Positions 1 through 11,500 of a DNA stretch of 64,000 bases are shown here, piece by piece. The notes beneath the pieces were generated by a model. It was not told where the DNA came from. It made no database searches and worked only from the letters and a program-made list of their open reading frames with translations. Position 1 is the first letter of the stretch, and each line of letters starts with the position of its first letter. Source of the stretch: Stichopus chloronotus (lineage: Eukaryota > Echinodermata > Holothuroidea > Aspidochirotida > Stichopodidae); assembly GCA_021234535.1 (NCBI GenBank), contig CM037842.1, forward strand, positions 7,991,361 to 8,055,360, in the 5' to 3' direction. The position numbers were made by a program, and so were the translations under genes.

Positions 1-450
1 TAGATTATTACTGTATTGCAATCAGACTACATAACTCTAATGTTATTCACCTTACTCAATCACTTTTTGTATATATCTCTCACCACATATATCTCATTAT
101 ATTGATTAGACGCGCATATCATCCGGCAACCTCAAGTGTCATTCTGTTGCTGTAACGGATTCACCACAGTTATTAACTCTTATTGACTTAAAAGTGTCAC
201 TCAACGCAGAGAGGGACGTCAGTCGAAAGCTGTAGCCTGGGATCATTGTAGCCAATCTTTTTGTAGAATTTCACTCTTTGACATTTAGAGAGTAATGATT
301 AACTATGCAAGCAATGTATACAAAGGAGTAAACTATTAAATTAATAACTGAACAGACATTGCCTAAAAAGGTAAATGACTGTTAAGAAGCTTAATTAGAA
401 ACAATATGTATGGGATAAACTTCCGTTCCCATGTGATTGAGTGTACTTAC
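1..450. other. Left-edge sequence, probably intron
   Basis: No convincing coding segment, RNA gene or repeat was found here. It lies immediately downstream, in the minus-strand sense, of a well-formed splice donor at 445-450, so it is most simply read as intron of the gene whose exon occupies 451-645. The next exon would then lie beyond the window. Confidence 0.3.
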
Positions 451-645
451 AACTTTCCTGCCTAGTGCGTTCAAACCAAGGTCATAGACTATTATTCTTT
501 TGTAGGGCATTTTCTCTTGTGCCGTCCCGATGATACCTTGGGCCTCCTTAAAGTGATTTTGAGAGAAAGCAGTAACAATGACCAACTTCTCGTACAGATA
601 CTCTATACTTGGCATTGTCTCATCTATATCAATATATCGAAACAA
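451..645 (-). CDS. Internal exon of a nucleotide-sugar-transferase-like hypothetical protein
   Basis: This open segment of exactly 65 codons is bounded by an acceptor (ttctcag) and a perfect donor (gtaagt), phase 0 at both ends. The translation contains KLVIVTAFSQNHFKEAQ and then KRIIVYDLGL. That pattern, a hydrophobic strand followed by T-A-x-S-x-N-H-x-x-E and, some 25 residues on, I-I-V-Y-D-L-G-L, is typical of the N-terminal part of metazoan DUF1647-like or glycosyltransferase-like hypothetical proteins, where it forms the first strands of a Rossmann-like fold. The family name is recalled rather than searched. No other exon of the gene is identifiable here: upstream (higher coordinates) lies a retroelement relic and downstream the window ends. 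The exon itself has no frameshift or stop. Confidence 0.6.
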
Positions 646-677
646 CTGAGAATCTCTGGTTCGATTATTTTCTGAAT

Positions 678-1330
678 TTACTGGATAATGACGATGAACC
701 GGTCTGAATGTTCGATAGTCTGTGAAAGAAGAAGAAGAAGGTGACTCAGAAATTCAGATTTTATGTAGTATAATATTGGCTTGGTATCCACGGGAACGAG
801 AAACAACTTGGATTGCTTAGAGCAAACACGATTGTCCCTTAAAATCTGCGATAACGGGATAGAGTTTTGCACTGGGGTGGATAGTTACAAGAGTATAGTA
901 AGTAGCTGTGTAAATCAGTAGGTTTGAAATGGATCTTGGAGCTAATGTGGGAGTCCGACCTCAATCGACAGAAGCAACAGAACTGGCCGCAATGGTGTGA
1001 GTGAAATTCAAACAATGCCAGTGTAATGTCTTCTCTGGAACGAACTGACGCTCCTACGATGTCGTAGGATGTATCGCTTATATAGGATGGGTTTGTTACC
1101 GTCAAAGCTGGAGAAAATTGTTCTTCGAAAATCCCATAGTTAGACAAACAATGGTCGGGTCCATTTTGGTTCCCATGGCAACGCCTTTCAGTTGTAAACA
1201 GTGACAACCGTTGATGTGGAAGGCATTAATTGGTAGGACTACTTCGGTGAGTCTTGACAGTGGGGCCGATGACATGTTTGCTCCGTAGATCGAGGTCAGT
1301 GTCATAGATATCTAAGAACCAAATCGTGTG
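678..1330 (-). pseudogene. Decayed Penelope-like reverse transcriptase
   Basis: Retroelement relic split over three frames. In the minus-strand sense, the segment 1102-1305 encodes a stretch with FHINGCHCLQLKGVAMGTKM, the palm-region pattern G-x-A-M-G-T-K-M of Penelope-like and related reverse transcriptases. Further on, the 839-1000 segment has KIHFKPTDLHSYLLYSCNYP, matching the family's K-P-T-D-x-H-x-Y-L-x-x-x-S-x-x-P block. The 678-872 segment continues with IPLSQILRDNRVCS, matching the following I-P-x-S-Q-x-L-R-x-x-R-x-C-S block. The order is right but the reading frame changes at least twice, so it is not functional. The YADD-type catalytic block falls in the damaged middle and is not recognisable. 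It probably sits in an intron of the gene at 451-645. Confidence 0.72.
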
Positions 1331-1559
1331 GGATAGACGTTTACAGGCTACTTACATCTAAAGTGCATCCAACCAGTGAATCCAACCCGTTACTCTTCTT
1401 CTACTGAACCTTTGCGTTCCATAAAACTAAACATTACTGTTTTTCCAATGGTTGCCCAAATTCTAAATTTGACCTCTTTTAATTCTACCCTAATCCAACG
1501 TGTGCGTCTGTATGTTTGTTCGTCGGACCGTTTCTGTGTCTTCTTGGAGTTTGTCAGTT

Positions 1560-1615
1560 TGCTTCAGTATTTTCTCAGTGTGTTAACGGGTTTATACCCG
1601 AAACGTTGTGCTCTT
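1560..1615 (+). repeat. Retroelement-end-like hairpin motif
   Basis: The segment around 1584-1605 reads as a small hairpin (ACGGGTTTATACCCG) followed by AAACGTTG. Hairpins followed by GAAACGTTG are frequent at the ends of Penelope-like and related elements. It lies about 230 bp beyond the reverse transcriptase relic and probably marks that element's edge. The assignment is by resemblance only. Confidence 0.35.
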
Positions 1616-1997
1616 TCTTCAATTTTGTGTTTGTCATATCTACTCTTTGCTCTATAGAAGTGACAGTGGTACTAATGGAAATGTCACTATGTTAGGCTTT
1701 GAAACATTATTCACGTTGTACTTACCAGAGTTAACACTAATATTAGAGATGACTAATGATGATTCGTAAGAGCTCAATAACACTCCAAGTAAGAATGCAG
1801 TCATCAGAGCAAAAAGTAGCTGTAAATAATGCAGTGGTGACGTCATCGTCATGTACTCTGTAACAACCTCACTGAAAGAGACAAAAGCACAACAGAAAAA
1901 AACGTATTACTATGAGTGACATTTTTTTCGATACATGTAAAGAGTTATTTCTCCTACTAAAACAATGATATGGGTTTTAGAATCAAACGGACGTATT

Positions 1998-1998
<1 letters not shown>

Positions 1999-2083
<85 letters not shown>
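1999..2083. repeat. (TA)n microsatellite
   Basis: An uninterrupted alternating TA run of about 84 bases. It would form a very AT-rich, cruciform-prone tract and is likely to be polymorphic in length. Confidence 0.98.
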
Positions 2084-2087
<4 letters not shown>

Positions 2088-2508
2088 GTGCCCATGGGTT
2101 TACCTGAATGGATGATAGAGTAGCGTTGCGTTTACGCGGCTCATATGTTTACCTAAATTCGGGTAAACCTATTGCACAGGGCCTAATGATTCAGTAAATT
2201 TCACTTCCTGGGAATTCAATAATTTCATCTCGGATTAAGAAGCACTGCTTCCGAGGAAGAAATTTTTTGATGTAAGAAGCAGGTAAATGTATGAGATATA
2301 TACATCAGATATTCGTAGACGATAATACTGTGTACATGTGTTTTACGCCAACTTTACGCATCAAATTCAACCTCATGCGACCATATATAGTTGGGAAAAA
2401 CTTGGGTTAGCCTAATTACAATTCAAAGTTCATCATATGCTGGCATCACTTTTTTTTTTGTTTAAATGGAGTGAAAATACCTCTTTTCATTTTTTCATAC
2501 TTGCCTAT

Positions 2509-2514
2509 TATAAA
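2509..2514 (+). promoter_or_regulatory. Possible TATA box
   Basis: TATAAA lies 76 bp upstream of the start codon of the candidate first exon at 2590. The spacing suits a start site near 2540 with a short leader. It is supported only by motif and position. Confidence 0.25.
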
Positions 2515-2589
2515 TTTAAGGTTATCGTACAACGCCCCCATAGCCAAAGAGCATACATCATATCACGCGCGCATATTAGTGCGTGAAAT

Positions 2590-2671
2590 ATGCATGCTAG
2601 GCCTACTACCACCAAGAAAACTACGAATCAGTTCAAGGTTTTCGTTGGACATCTGAAGGATTCCATGAACG
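2590..2671 (+). CDS. Candidate first coding exon, RRM-like start
   Basis: An ATG opens 27 codons plus one base, ending at a strong donor (G|gtaagt). The peptide begins MHARPTTTKKTTNQF and continues KVFVGHLKDSMN. K-V-F-V-G-H-L fits the RNP-2 strand of an RNA-recognition motif, and a basic, Thr-rich lead-in before it is common. The exon is too short to prove a fold. A TATAAA motif lies at 2509. It ends in phase 1, the same phase in which the candidate exon at 7177 begins. I do not recognise the gene; an RNA-binding protein is possible, chance is the alternative. Confidence 0.35.
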
Positions 2672-2689
2672 GTAAGTTTAATTTTCTTA

Positions 2690-5600
2690 AAAACTTTCAA
2701 CCAAGAATCATTAAATGAAATCGGAGTTGCAATATCATGATCATCGAGTGATAAATATAGGCTATATCATGACTACCGAAGTATATAATGTGTGCGTTAA
2801 TATTGTTACATTGCAGTGTTATGTTAGCCTAGGTTACACAGTGTTACTCACTACAGCTACAGTAGGTCGGAGATTCAACAGCCCTAACCAATCCGGGGTC
2901 TAACAATTTCAGAAAGTTTACTTTATTGCAACAGATAGACTTCTGCGTAGGATAGATTGATTAAATAGGCCGTTCCAGCTTCTGAGTCCAAGCAATGAGA
3001 GTGAATAACGTTAAAGACTAAAGGCCTAAAGTAAGGCGTACGCGCCCAGTGTAAGTACAATGTCAACAAAAGCACCAACGCAAGCTCTATAATTTGCCAG
3101 TTGGGATGACTAATCAGACCTATATACATGCCACTTGAAATTGAATCTATACTTGGTGTTTGCCCTAATCACCTTACAATATTTTGAGATTCTGGGGAGT
3201 TTTTTCATCATTTTCTCTTCTCTGGTTTGTCTCTGTGTTAATAATAATATCTACCTCAGATAGCATGGATGTACAGTACCAGCACAACTTCGCATATCAA
3301 AGGTTAAAGTGGAATTACTAAATGCTGTAATTCGAAATCCCTATAAGATTACTAATCTTGTTTAAGCCATTTTAGTGTAACTTGAGCAAATGTGGCAGGA
3401 ATATGATACCTCAAAATCAGTCATTTTATGCAACATTTACTTGAATGAACGATGCTCTGTAAACCTGCTAAACTTCACGCACCTAACTAACATAAGCATG
3501 AAAATCATAACATGAGTCCTTTTAAGCAAATCCTATGCGTAAACCCACGGCAATAAATTGTGAACAAGCTAGCAACATAATCGGTCATGAACAGTTCCAC
3601 TGAGTGGTCAAAATGATGATTGGTGCTTTTGTAACATTAGGCTGTCACGACGAAAAGGGTGCGTTAGGCCTAGCCTAACTTTTCTGTGCAAATGCAGCAC
3701 CGTTAAGTTGACTTATCAGACAAGGGGGATAAACAAACAGTGTCTCAGCTTACTTTTGAGTCATTTCAAGGTATAAGACGATGGTAGTTCTTTTCTTTCA
3801 GTAACTTGTACGTCCAGGTTCGAATCTTTCATAAGTTGCATATGTTGTACATACAGAGCGCCCTCACACCAATATCCAAACTGCTCCGGTCACCAGTGGA
3901 CGGACGCAGTCAGAGGAAATGCGGGTTCGAGGATGGACTCCCTGAGATTTTGTCATTGTACTGTGGGCATATGGCATATACTGTATGTGTGTGGTCGTGG
4001 ATTGTGGGGGGACAGAAAGATATACACTAAGTCTTGACCAAGATTAGGTGTATTTAGGCCTACTATACAGGGAGATGCCACACCACAAATGCATAGTAGG
4101 CGAAGTAGGAATATGTATACAGCGCAAGTGCTGGTCACAGAGAATGCATACAGATGAGAAGGGAACATGGTTCCCGGTTTCACTCGGTAGTTCTGTAAGG
4201 AAGTCGGTTTAATTGACTCACAACCATGCCTATGGTAACTTCAGTGAGATCTTTGAAAAGGAACAGACATAGATTACTAATTTATCTGATTGCATTTTGC
4301 ACACAGCTCAAATTTGGCCTGAAAAGTTTGCCAGGGTGTAAACTGGATGCATATATATTCGCCAGTTGGATTAAGTTGTCTTTGAAAGCCAATAGCGCAG
4401 TAAGTACTGTAGACCATTGTTAAGTTTATACAGTAATAAATAACTAATATGGAGTTTTTCTCTTTTTGTGTTTACTGTGGACCCACCCCCTTGGGGAAAC
4501 ATTGTTTGATGGAATAACAAGATGCAGATACAGAGTTTCAGAATGTCATAATAATCCTTTAAATACAGTACAGTACATCACATTTGTGTAAAGGGATCAT
4601 ACCTCAGGCATGGATTCAGAAGGGGCACACCGAGTGCACGTCCCCCTTCTTTTCGATGACCAATGATTGTTTGACCAAAATGAGCTACTAGATAAGGAAA
4701 CTGTACTTCCTAGGTGCAGGCAGGAAATCCCATCTTAGCGCATAAAGAATTCAGATTTTCTTGGTCCGAGGACACATAAATCCCCTAAAGTGGCTTTGCG
4801 GCGTCGGCGCTTGCTAGTCACGGTCAGCCTCCCTTCTCAAAATCTTGGATCTGCACCTGGTACTAGCACATAACATACACCGCTTACACTTATTCACGGA
4901 AAGGACCATCTATTTCCCTTTAGGAAAAGAAGGAAATTGCATCTTGAACTATATGCTGTGTATCGTGGGCGAAATTCAGCAATCTGACACCGCAGAGTGC
5001 TCGCACAGCGGTTGTGTCGTTTTTCACTTTGAGTAATAATTTTGGATATGAGTACGGTACTAAAATACAGTGTGGGTACCCAGGTAAACCTGTGAAAACA
5101 CTTTTTCATATATTGCATTTGCTCCAATGTATCCTTTAAAGTTCCCATCTTATGAAATGAAAAGAATGATAAAAGGCCAGAAAGATGCTTTTTAGTGCAC
5201 TGCTGTGAGCAGTAGCGTGTATAACACAGGGTGCAGTACAAAATAAGGGTTGAAATTCTGTATGTAAACTTGTTGTGAAGTGTCCTTACTAGTGGGACAA
5301 ATGATGATAGTAAAAAAACAGAGTTTTCATTTTCATCATTTTCATACATTTTGACAATGTATAAAGGTTGCTCCACATGAAGTGAATGAAAGGCAGTCAA
5401 CAAAGGAAGCACATTACAGTTTCATTATCATTCCATTCCTGTAATCTGATTCTTAACTTAAGAAGGTCTCAAGTCTTTTAATTTCAAACATAGGAAAACA
5501 AATCTTGACTTGCAGTAAGGGTACTATTTTCAGTTCCTTATAAGTCCTGAAATCTGTTCTCTAGGAGCTGCTGTTCTTTAGAGTTAAATATCACAAATTT

Positions 5601-6560
5601 TTTCAACTTGTTACATCCTGTGCTGCCAGTTGTATGAATAGCTGATATTTGAAATTAACCCCATGTCATACATTACCAAATCACAAGTTGCATCATACAG
5701 TACACCACTGTTCTGTATAATGGTTTTAAACCTTTAGCAAAATGAGCGGTCCATTCGAGAATTTCAGGAATATGTGCCTGCAGGAATGTATTTGCAACTG
5801 ATATGTACTGACACTTGGCCTGACTTTATAAGTCAGTCCATTAACATCACCAATGGACACTACAGAAATTACTACTGTATGTGAGTGGATAGTAACAAGT
5901 AAAAGCCACATAAACGTTGTAACAAAAATATATGCAGGGACATAAATTAGACCATAAATTCTCCCATTGTCTCCTCCATTGCAAGTGTTATACATCTACA
6001 AAGCTTTTTACCAGAGTGGACTTGACCTGTGGGACATCAATGGACATTCACCTGAGTTGCTGGACATGCACAAGACATGCACTGAATATTGACCATTACA
6101 TCTACAGTAGTTGACTTTAATGGACTTAAAATTTTGGATCCTTTCCTCATCCATAGTCCATATGTCGATGTGAATGTACAAGTCTGATAGACCAACTGCC
6201 TCAATGTCAATGTACACTGGTTCAAAACATGATGGACACAGGATCATTTCCTTTGTGCTATGACAGTAATGGAAACTTTCTGGTACATTTCTGCATTTTA
6301 TAGATCTATCCTTGACTGAAAGTACTCCTGTTGCAAGTTAATTTTTGTGTCTTTTTTCTTTTCAAAATATTGCATCATAGCATATCATATTTGAGGAGTA
6401 TACAATTTTCTTACCTGATCTTACTCTGAGTGGTAAGAAGTTATGAATGAGATTTCTATCATCATGACTGAATCTGTTCATAGTATCAATGAATTACAGT
6501 TGGGTTCAGTTTCATGATTATTCTTCATTTTCAGACCGCAAGCCTTAAGCGAGAAGAGTT
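2690..6560. other. Non-coding stretch, probably intron
   Basis: No exon could be supported here on either strand. Several open frames exist, the longest being 172 codons on the minus strand at 4894-5412. They have irregular composition, no recognisable motif and no consistent splice sites. If the flanking candidate exons belong together, this is a ~3.9 kb intron of the plus-strand gene. Confidence 0.3.
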
Positions 6561-6581
6561 ACAGTAAGTGCAAACACGCAG

Positions 6582-6633
6582 CCTCGGAAAACATCACAAT
6601 ATAGTTCTGCGCCATCCAGTCCTCCAGTGACAG
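6582..6633 (+). CDS. Candidate exon, Ser/Pro-rich linker
   Basis: The frame reads PRKTSQYSSAPSSPPVT and ends one base into a codon at the donor CAG|gtaaag. The low-complexity basic, Ser and Pro-rich composition looks like a disordered linker with possible phosphosites. The 5' boundary is uncertain: the cacgcag acceptor has a poor pyrimidine tract, and the same frame stays open upstream for about 13 codons. The donor phase (1) matches the acceptor of the exon at 7177, so the two join as ...PPVT-G-SSSQTF.... Confidence 0.4.
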
Positions 6634-7176
6634 GTAAAGTTTCTCAGATACGAACAGGTAGGGAAGGGGCTGGAAACTTGGCATTAAATGCATTCATTGC
6701 TTAGATGTTGGAAAAAAAAAATGAAGCTTGAATTTCACTCCACCATACCAAAATAAGAATGTAGTCAAATGAAGTCATTATTTGGGTTCGTACATATTGG
6801 ATTGACTGGTGATGAAAGATATTATGGTTTTACAAAGGAGTTTCTGCTGAAAAATATGTAGTATACCTAGTTTGCCATTATGGTATTATGATTCAAATTA
6901 CTTTACTTTTTTCCTTTGTTTTGAGATTTGGCTTGCAAGCATTTCACTATTACTTACAACACTCTGTGTAAGTGGTTAAATATGTGGAAATACTTAATTT
7001 TCTTACACGTTTTTCAAGTTTCTCAGATGATTTTGGAATACATTTGCTGTTTTGGGGAGCTTCTTTTTTTTTTTTGAGATCAACCTCTCTGTGTCCTCAT
7101 ATATTTTTAAGTAAACTGTTAAAGTAGAAGTAAGTGTTGAGACCAAACTATATTTATTTTCCTTTTGCCTTTTAAG

Positions 7177-7250
7177 GATCATCTTCCCAAACATTTGTGG
7201 ATGAAGACAACTTTCTTTCAGTCATTGTGTATACAGTTGAAGTACGTAAT
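7177..7250 (+). CDS. Candidate internal exon of unrecognised gene
   Basis: A strong acceptor with a pyrimidine tract (ccttttgccttttaag) and a perfect donor (AAT|gtaagt) enclose 74 bases that are open in the phase set by the preceding candidate exon. The peptide is G-SSSQTFVDEDNF then LSVIVYTVEVRN, an acidic turn followed by a beta-strand-like hydrophobic run. I do not recognise the family. It joins in phase with 6582-6633, or alternatively directly with 2590-2671, which also ends in phase 1. It ends in phase 0. Confidence 0.45.
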
Positions 7251-7454
7251 GTAAGTGGATTTTGGCAACTTATTCTTGGAAATAAATGTTGATTGAGGCT
7301 TTTAGAATTAATATTACAAACCTGATCACAGTTGTCGCATAGTTTTATGCAGCATGAGACTTGGAAATATTCATGTGGATGCAATAAAACCAGTCTGTTT
7401 TTTTTTTTTTTCACTTTTTGGTTTCGATGATAAGCGTAACCTTTGTAATCATGT

Positions 7455-8120
7455 GTGGTGTGTGCGTATGTGTGTGTGTGTATGTATGTCCGTGATGCCC
7501 TACGTACCTTGTAAACACGATATCTCAAGAAGCAAAGCTTGGACAGATCTCATACTTGGTTTGTAGGTGTACCACATCACATAGAAGAACCCTATTGTTT
7601 TAGGTGGAGGTCAAAGGTCATTTGGGGTCAATAGGGTTCAAATTGTGAAAACATTGTAAACACGATTTCTCAGGAAGCAAAGCTTGGACAAATCTCATAC
7701 GTGGTTTGTAGGTGTACCACATTGAGTAGAAGAACCCTATTGTTTTTGATGGAGGTCAAACGTCATTTGGGGTCAACAGGGGTCAAATTATGAAAATCTT
7801 GTTAATACAATATTTCAAGAAGGGAATCTTCGACAAATGTCATATTTCGTGCACTGGTGTACCACATTGACTCCAACATCCATATTGATTCTGGTGGAGG
7901 TCAAAGGTCATTTGGGGTCAACAGGGTCACAGTGTGGAATTCTTGTAAACATATTATCTCAAGAAGGGAAGCTTGGACAGATGTCATATTCAGTGTGTAG
8001 TTGTATCTCATTTAGCACAAGAATGTTAGTCTGTAATGGAGGTAGAAGGTCATTCCATGTCAGCAAGCGTCAAATTGCACACATGTAGATATGATCTCAA
8101 GAGAGGAAGCTTTGTGCAGA
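7455..8120 (+). repeat. Tandem array, ~144 bp unit, with DR1 motifs
   Basis: A TG-rich lead-in (about 7460-7495) is followed by four to five diverged units of about 144 bp starting near 7510, 7655, 7799 and 7944. Each unit begins like TTGTAAACACGATATCTCAA, continues with an AAGCTTGGACA block and ends with GGAGGTCAAAGGTCATTTGG. The AGGTCA-A-AGGTCA direct repeat is perfect at 7608-7620 and 7898-7910 and degraded in the other units. The same DR1-bearing block recurs inverted at 9.06-9.48 kb, so the two arrays may be arms of one element or of related elements. Confidence 0.85.
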
Positions 8121-8189
8121 TCTCATATTTTATATAAAGCATACGTAGCTTAATGTGACACATACTAATGCTATTATATCAGATTGTGC

Positions 8190-9545
8190 AAACAATAGCC
8201 CAAGGGCACTGTGGTTCCTTGCACAGATGGAAAGCACATACTGTAAATTATGAAGTAAGAGGGAGCATATTGCATGACTTTGTACAATAGCCCATATGGT
8301 CCATTTCCGACCATGAACTCTCACTTTTGTAACATAAAATCTGTAGAGAGAAAAACATATTTCATGCTTTTATAAAATGGCCCATTCCAGACATTGGACC
8401 CCAAACATGCACCCACATGGAACCACTTCCATTGCACTAATACGACCATCAACAGTGTAATACATGCAATCTGTAAGAGAAGAAGTATTTTGCATGATTT
8501 CACAACAGACTATGGGCACTATGGTCCCTTGCACTTGAAATACACATACTGTAAAATGATATGCCTGAATTCATAAATATCGATAAAGCCATTTCAATTA
8601 ATTCAACAAATTGAAGAGGTTGATTTAGAACTGCAATATACAGCAATATCCCATTCATTTTACAAAACACAAACAGCTGTGAATCTCTGCAAATTGCAAT
8701 AAGGCTTATCACATATATGCCCCTTTAAAGTCCATCAAACTCACAACATGCCCTGGAGGGAACTCCTGGGATCTACCTTAAACTGGTGAGAACACCAACC
8801 CTGACTTATTTTCTTTCATTGTGTTCTGCCCTCTTCACTTATTGAAAAGACACATGAATGAACACATTAGCACTCATGCACAAGGAGGTAAACTGATCCA
8901 GCCAAAACCTGTCTGGTGTGACCACCTACAGTACTGCAAAGAGCACACTGCTGCTTCTTCATTTGATCAAGAAACTGCTAACTCAAGCAGTACTTCCATG
9001 ATGCACTGGAAGGGAACTGATGGAACATATGAGCATCCATAGCATAACAAGGTTTTCAGACTTATGCCCCCAGTTCCCCCAGATGACCTTTGACCTCCAC
9101 CAAAAACAATAAGGCACACCTTCTCAATATGGCAAACCTACACACTAAGCTTGACTTTCATCTGACTTTCCCCTATTGAGTTACAGCGTACCCAAGTAGA
9201 ACAGACTTTTGCCCCCAGTTCTCCCAGATGACCTTTGACCTCCACCAAAAACAATAAGGCATACCTTCTCAATATGGCAAACCTACATACTAAGTTTGAC
9301 TTTCATCTGACTTTCCCCTATTGAGTTACAGCGTACCCAAGTAGAACAGACTTTTGCCCCCAGTTCTCCCAGATGACCTTTGACCTCCACCAAAAACAAT
9401 AGGGCACACCTCAATATGGCAAAACTACATACCAAGTTTGAATTTTATCTGACTTTCTCCTATTGAGTTAGAGCGAACCTAAGCAAGTGTCACAGATGCA
9501 CACACACACACGCACACACCCCTTTGCTGACGCAAGGAACCAAAA
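8190..9545. mobile_element. Array-type repeat element with short inverted ends
   Basis: It begins near AGCCCAAGGGCACTGTGGTT followed by CCTTGCAC and ends near 9540 with GACGCAAGGAACCA. The outermost TGGTTCCTTGC and GCAAGGAACCA are inverted repeats. Inside, the left part has diverged units carrying a TTGCATGATTTCA-type block (around 8265 and 8485). The right part is a DR1-bearing tandem array in reverse orientation, ending in a CA-rich tract. The same arrangement, with the same first bases, recurs at 31777-33405. No coding capacity was found, so it is a non-autonomous element or the shell of one. Confidence 0.6.
9057..9480 (-). repeat. Three-unit tandem array with perfect DR1 motifs
   Basis: Three near-identical units of about 147 bp start near 9060, 9206 and 9352. 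Each carries CAGATGACCTTTGACCTCCA, whose complement holds the perfect direct repeat AGGTCA-A-AGGTCA, at 9084-9096, 9229-9241 and 9374-9386. Each is followed by ACCAAAAACAATA and a CTTTCATCTGACTTTCCCC block. The high identity between units suggests recent duplication or homogenisation. Confidence 0.9.
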
Positions 9546-9835
9546 ATTCTCTTAATCGGATCATCGAAACCGCAATGCATTTCTGCATTAAGATCACGTA
9601 CATGAGCAGTAAGAGTACAGTCAGTTGTTGCCTTGGGATTACCATAAAGTAACTTATTATTAATGCAGTATTAAGCATAAATATATTAGGATAAACTGAA
9701 ATTTTGTTTAAGGGACATATCTTTACTCCCACTTCATGTGAGCCTTGACATGCATTTCTGCTTTGTCTGTTGCAAGTTTTTTTTTTTTTTTTTTCTTCTG
9801 ATATGCTCTCATTTTGCTTGATCATTGCTTTTAGG

Positions 9836-9946
9836 TGTATTCAGCAAAGAGTCTCCAAGATTTAACACAATTTACTAAACCAATAAGGAAAAGCAAGACT
9901 GGGAAGCCAAAGTTAACTCATATTCAAAAATGTCATAGCTTAGCTT
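9836..9946 (+). CDS. Weak candidate terminal exon
   Basis: After a pyrimidine-rich stretch and ttttag, the phase-0 frame reads VYSAKSLQDLTQFTKPIRKS, then a Lys-rich segment to a TGA about 37 codons on. It would follow the phase-0 donor at 7250. No good donor occurs inside, so it could be a terminal exon. The function is unknown. Chance is a serious alternative, because open frames of this size are common here. Confidence 0.18.
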
Positions 9947-9959
9947 GATTCTTTTACAT

Positions 9960-11500
9960 GAGTTAGAGGTGTTCATATCAGTCAGCAAGCATTTGTCAGT
10001 GTCTTAGATTATTTCTGTCTCTCATCAGCTTGAAAAAATTTACAAGTTTGGTTAACAACAGTGCTCAAGAATACAAGTGCTTCCTGACTAATGGAGGAGG
10101 CGTTCATCCACTTAGAAAAGGACCTCGGGTCACTAGTGGTCAACAGCATCGAGATCAAACCTGTTTCTTCACGTTGATGGTGAATACATCCATTGAATTC
10201 AGTCCAGTCGAGCATTTCAAAAAAAGAAGCTACACCAAGATCACCAAAAGTTTGTTCTAGTCCAGTATCTTCTTGCTTCTTTCCTGCAGAACATCCTTGT
10301 GTGCAAGTAGGAAATTTGTCAACTTTTAAGGATCAGTTTACAATTCATACATTTCCATTTGCTTATCGCACTTCATAGCTCCATCTCTGATATATAGAGG
10401 TACTTTATTGTATAGAAGAAAGGGTGTCAAACAAACCAAGAAATGTGTGTAAGATTAAAGACAAAAATCCAAAAATTAGTGGAAAGTAATAGTAGTACAT
10501 GTATGGAAAAGAGGAACAGTGATCGTGATCTGCATGGGAATATGTAATTTGTAAATGGAAATCAATTCAAATTAAAAAACAGAAGGGAAAACAGGAATCT
10601 AATTTGAAAAATTGCCATGCCGTTACTCCTACATTAAAGTGGGATTCACTTCAACCTCACTCTTCTTTTGTTCTACTGAGGTTCAACTTGTTGCAAATTT
10701 TCATTGACATAAGGTCAGTTTTTTCACTTCATGCTGTGATAATCCACATGGTCAATTAAAACATCAAGTCTTGTAAAGTAATTCAGGTGTGTCAATCTAA
10801 TGACTAGGCTTTCATGAGCTGCCTGGCAAGGGGTATTAGGTGTCATGTCCATAGGTAATACATGTGTAATCGGGCATGAAAGAGGGTCTGTTAAACACTT
10901 TAGTACGGTTGTAATGTCATGTAGTACCTTGGTCTTATATCAGATAGTTTCCAAAGAAGCAAATGTATGTCATGGAGTAAAAAGAAAGTCATTTTTACAC
11001 TGTTTTTAGAAGCTATCACTGCTGTTGTTTGATGCGTAGTTCCTTCTGCAATCTTTTCTGTTCTCTTTTCTCTCCTCTGACAGACACTTATCATGCAGAC
11101 AAGGCAGACAGTTTGACCATCATGTTGCAAAGGCTATGGTTCTTACCTTGTGCCAGTTGATGCCTAACATTGCCCAACTAATGTCAAATTGTGGTGTTGT
11201 CTGTTTGAAATAAATCCCCTTGGTGAGTCAGTCACAGATTATCTTGTTTCTGCAGCAGAAGCTGCAACTAGGGAGACTGAATGGAAAGACTGATGTAATG
11301 CTTAACATTTGGGGCTGTTCCTCACACTACATTCAATAATAACCTATGTACAAGTAAACCTTAGTGATGATGAAACCGTTTATAAAAATGAAAGCAAATT
11401 TGTTATGTTCATAAAACAAACAAAACACCTTCAAGGTGTGGACACACTGTCAGATCAAATGTATCACTTTAAATATATGGCTACTCCTTAAAGTTGGCAG
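9960..11500. other. Unassigned stretch, no supported gene
   Basis: Short open frames occur on both strands at 10009-10260 and at 11090-11215 (after ctctgacag). They lack matched donors and recognisable motifs. No tandem repeat or inverted element stands out. Confidence 0.3.

Noticed and set aside
4894..5412. 172-codon open frame on the minus strand
   Set aside because: Longest open frame in the window, but no motif, no matching splice sites, no domain-like pattern and irregular composition; probably chance in AT-rich DNA.
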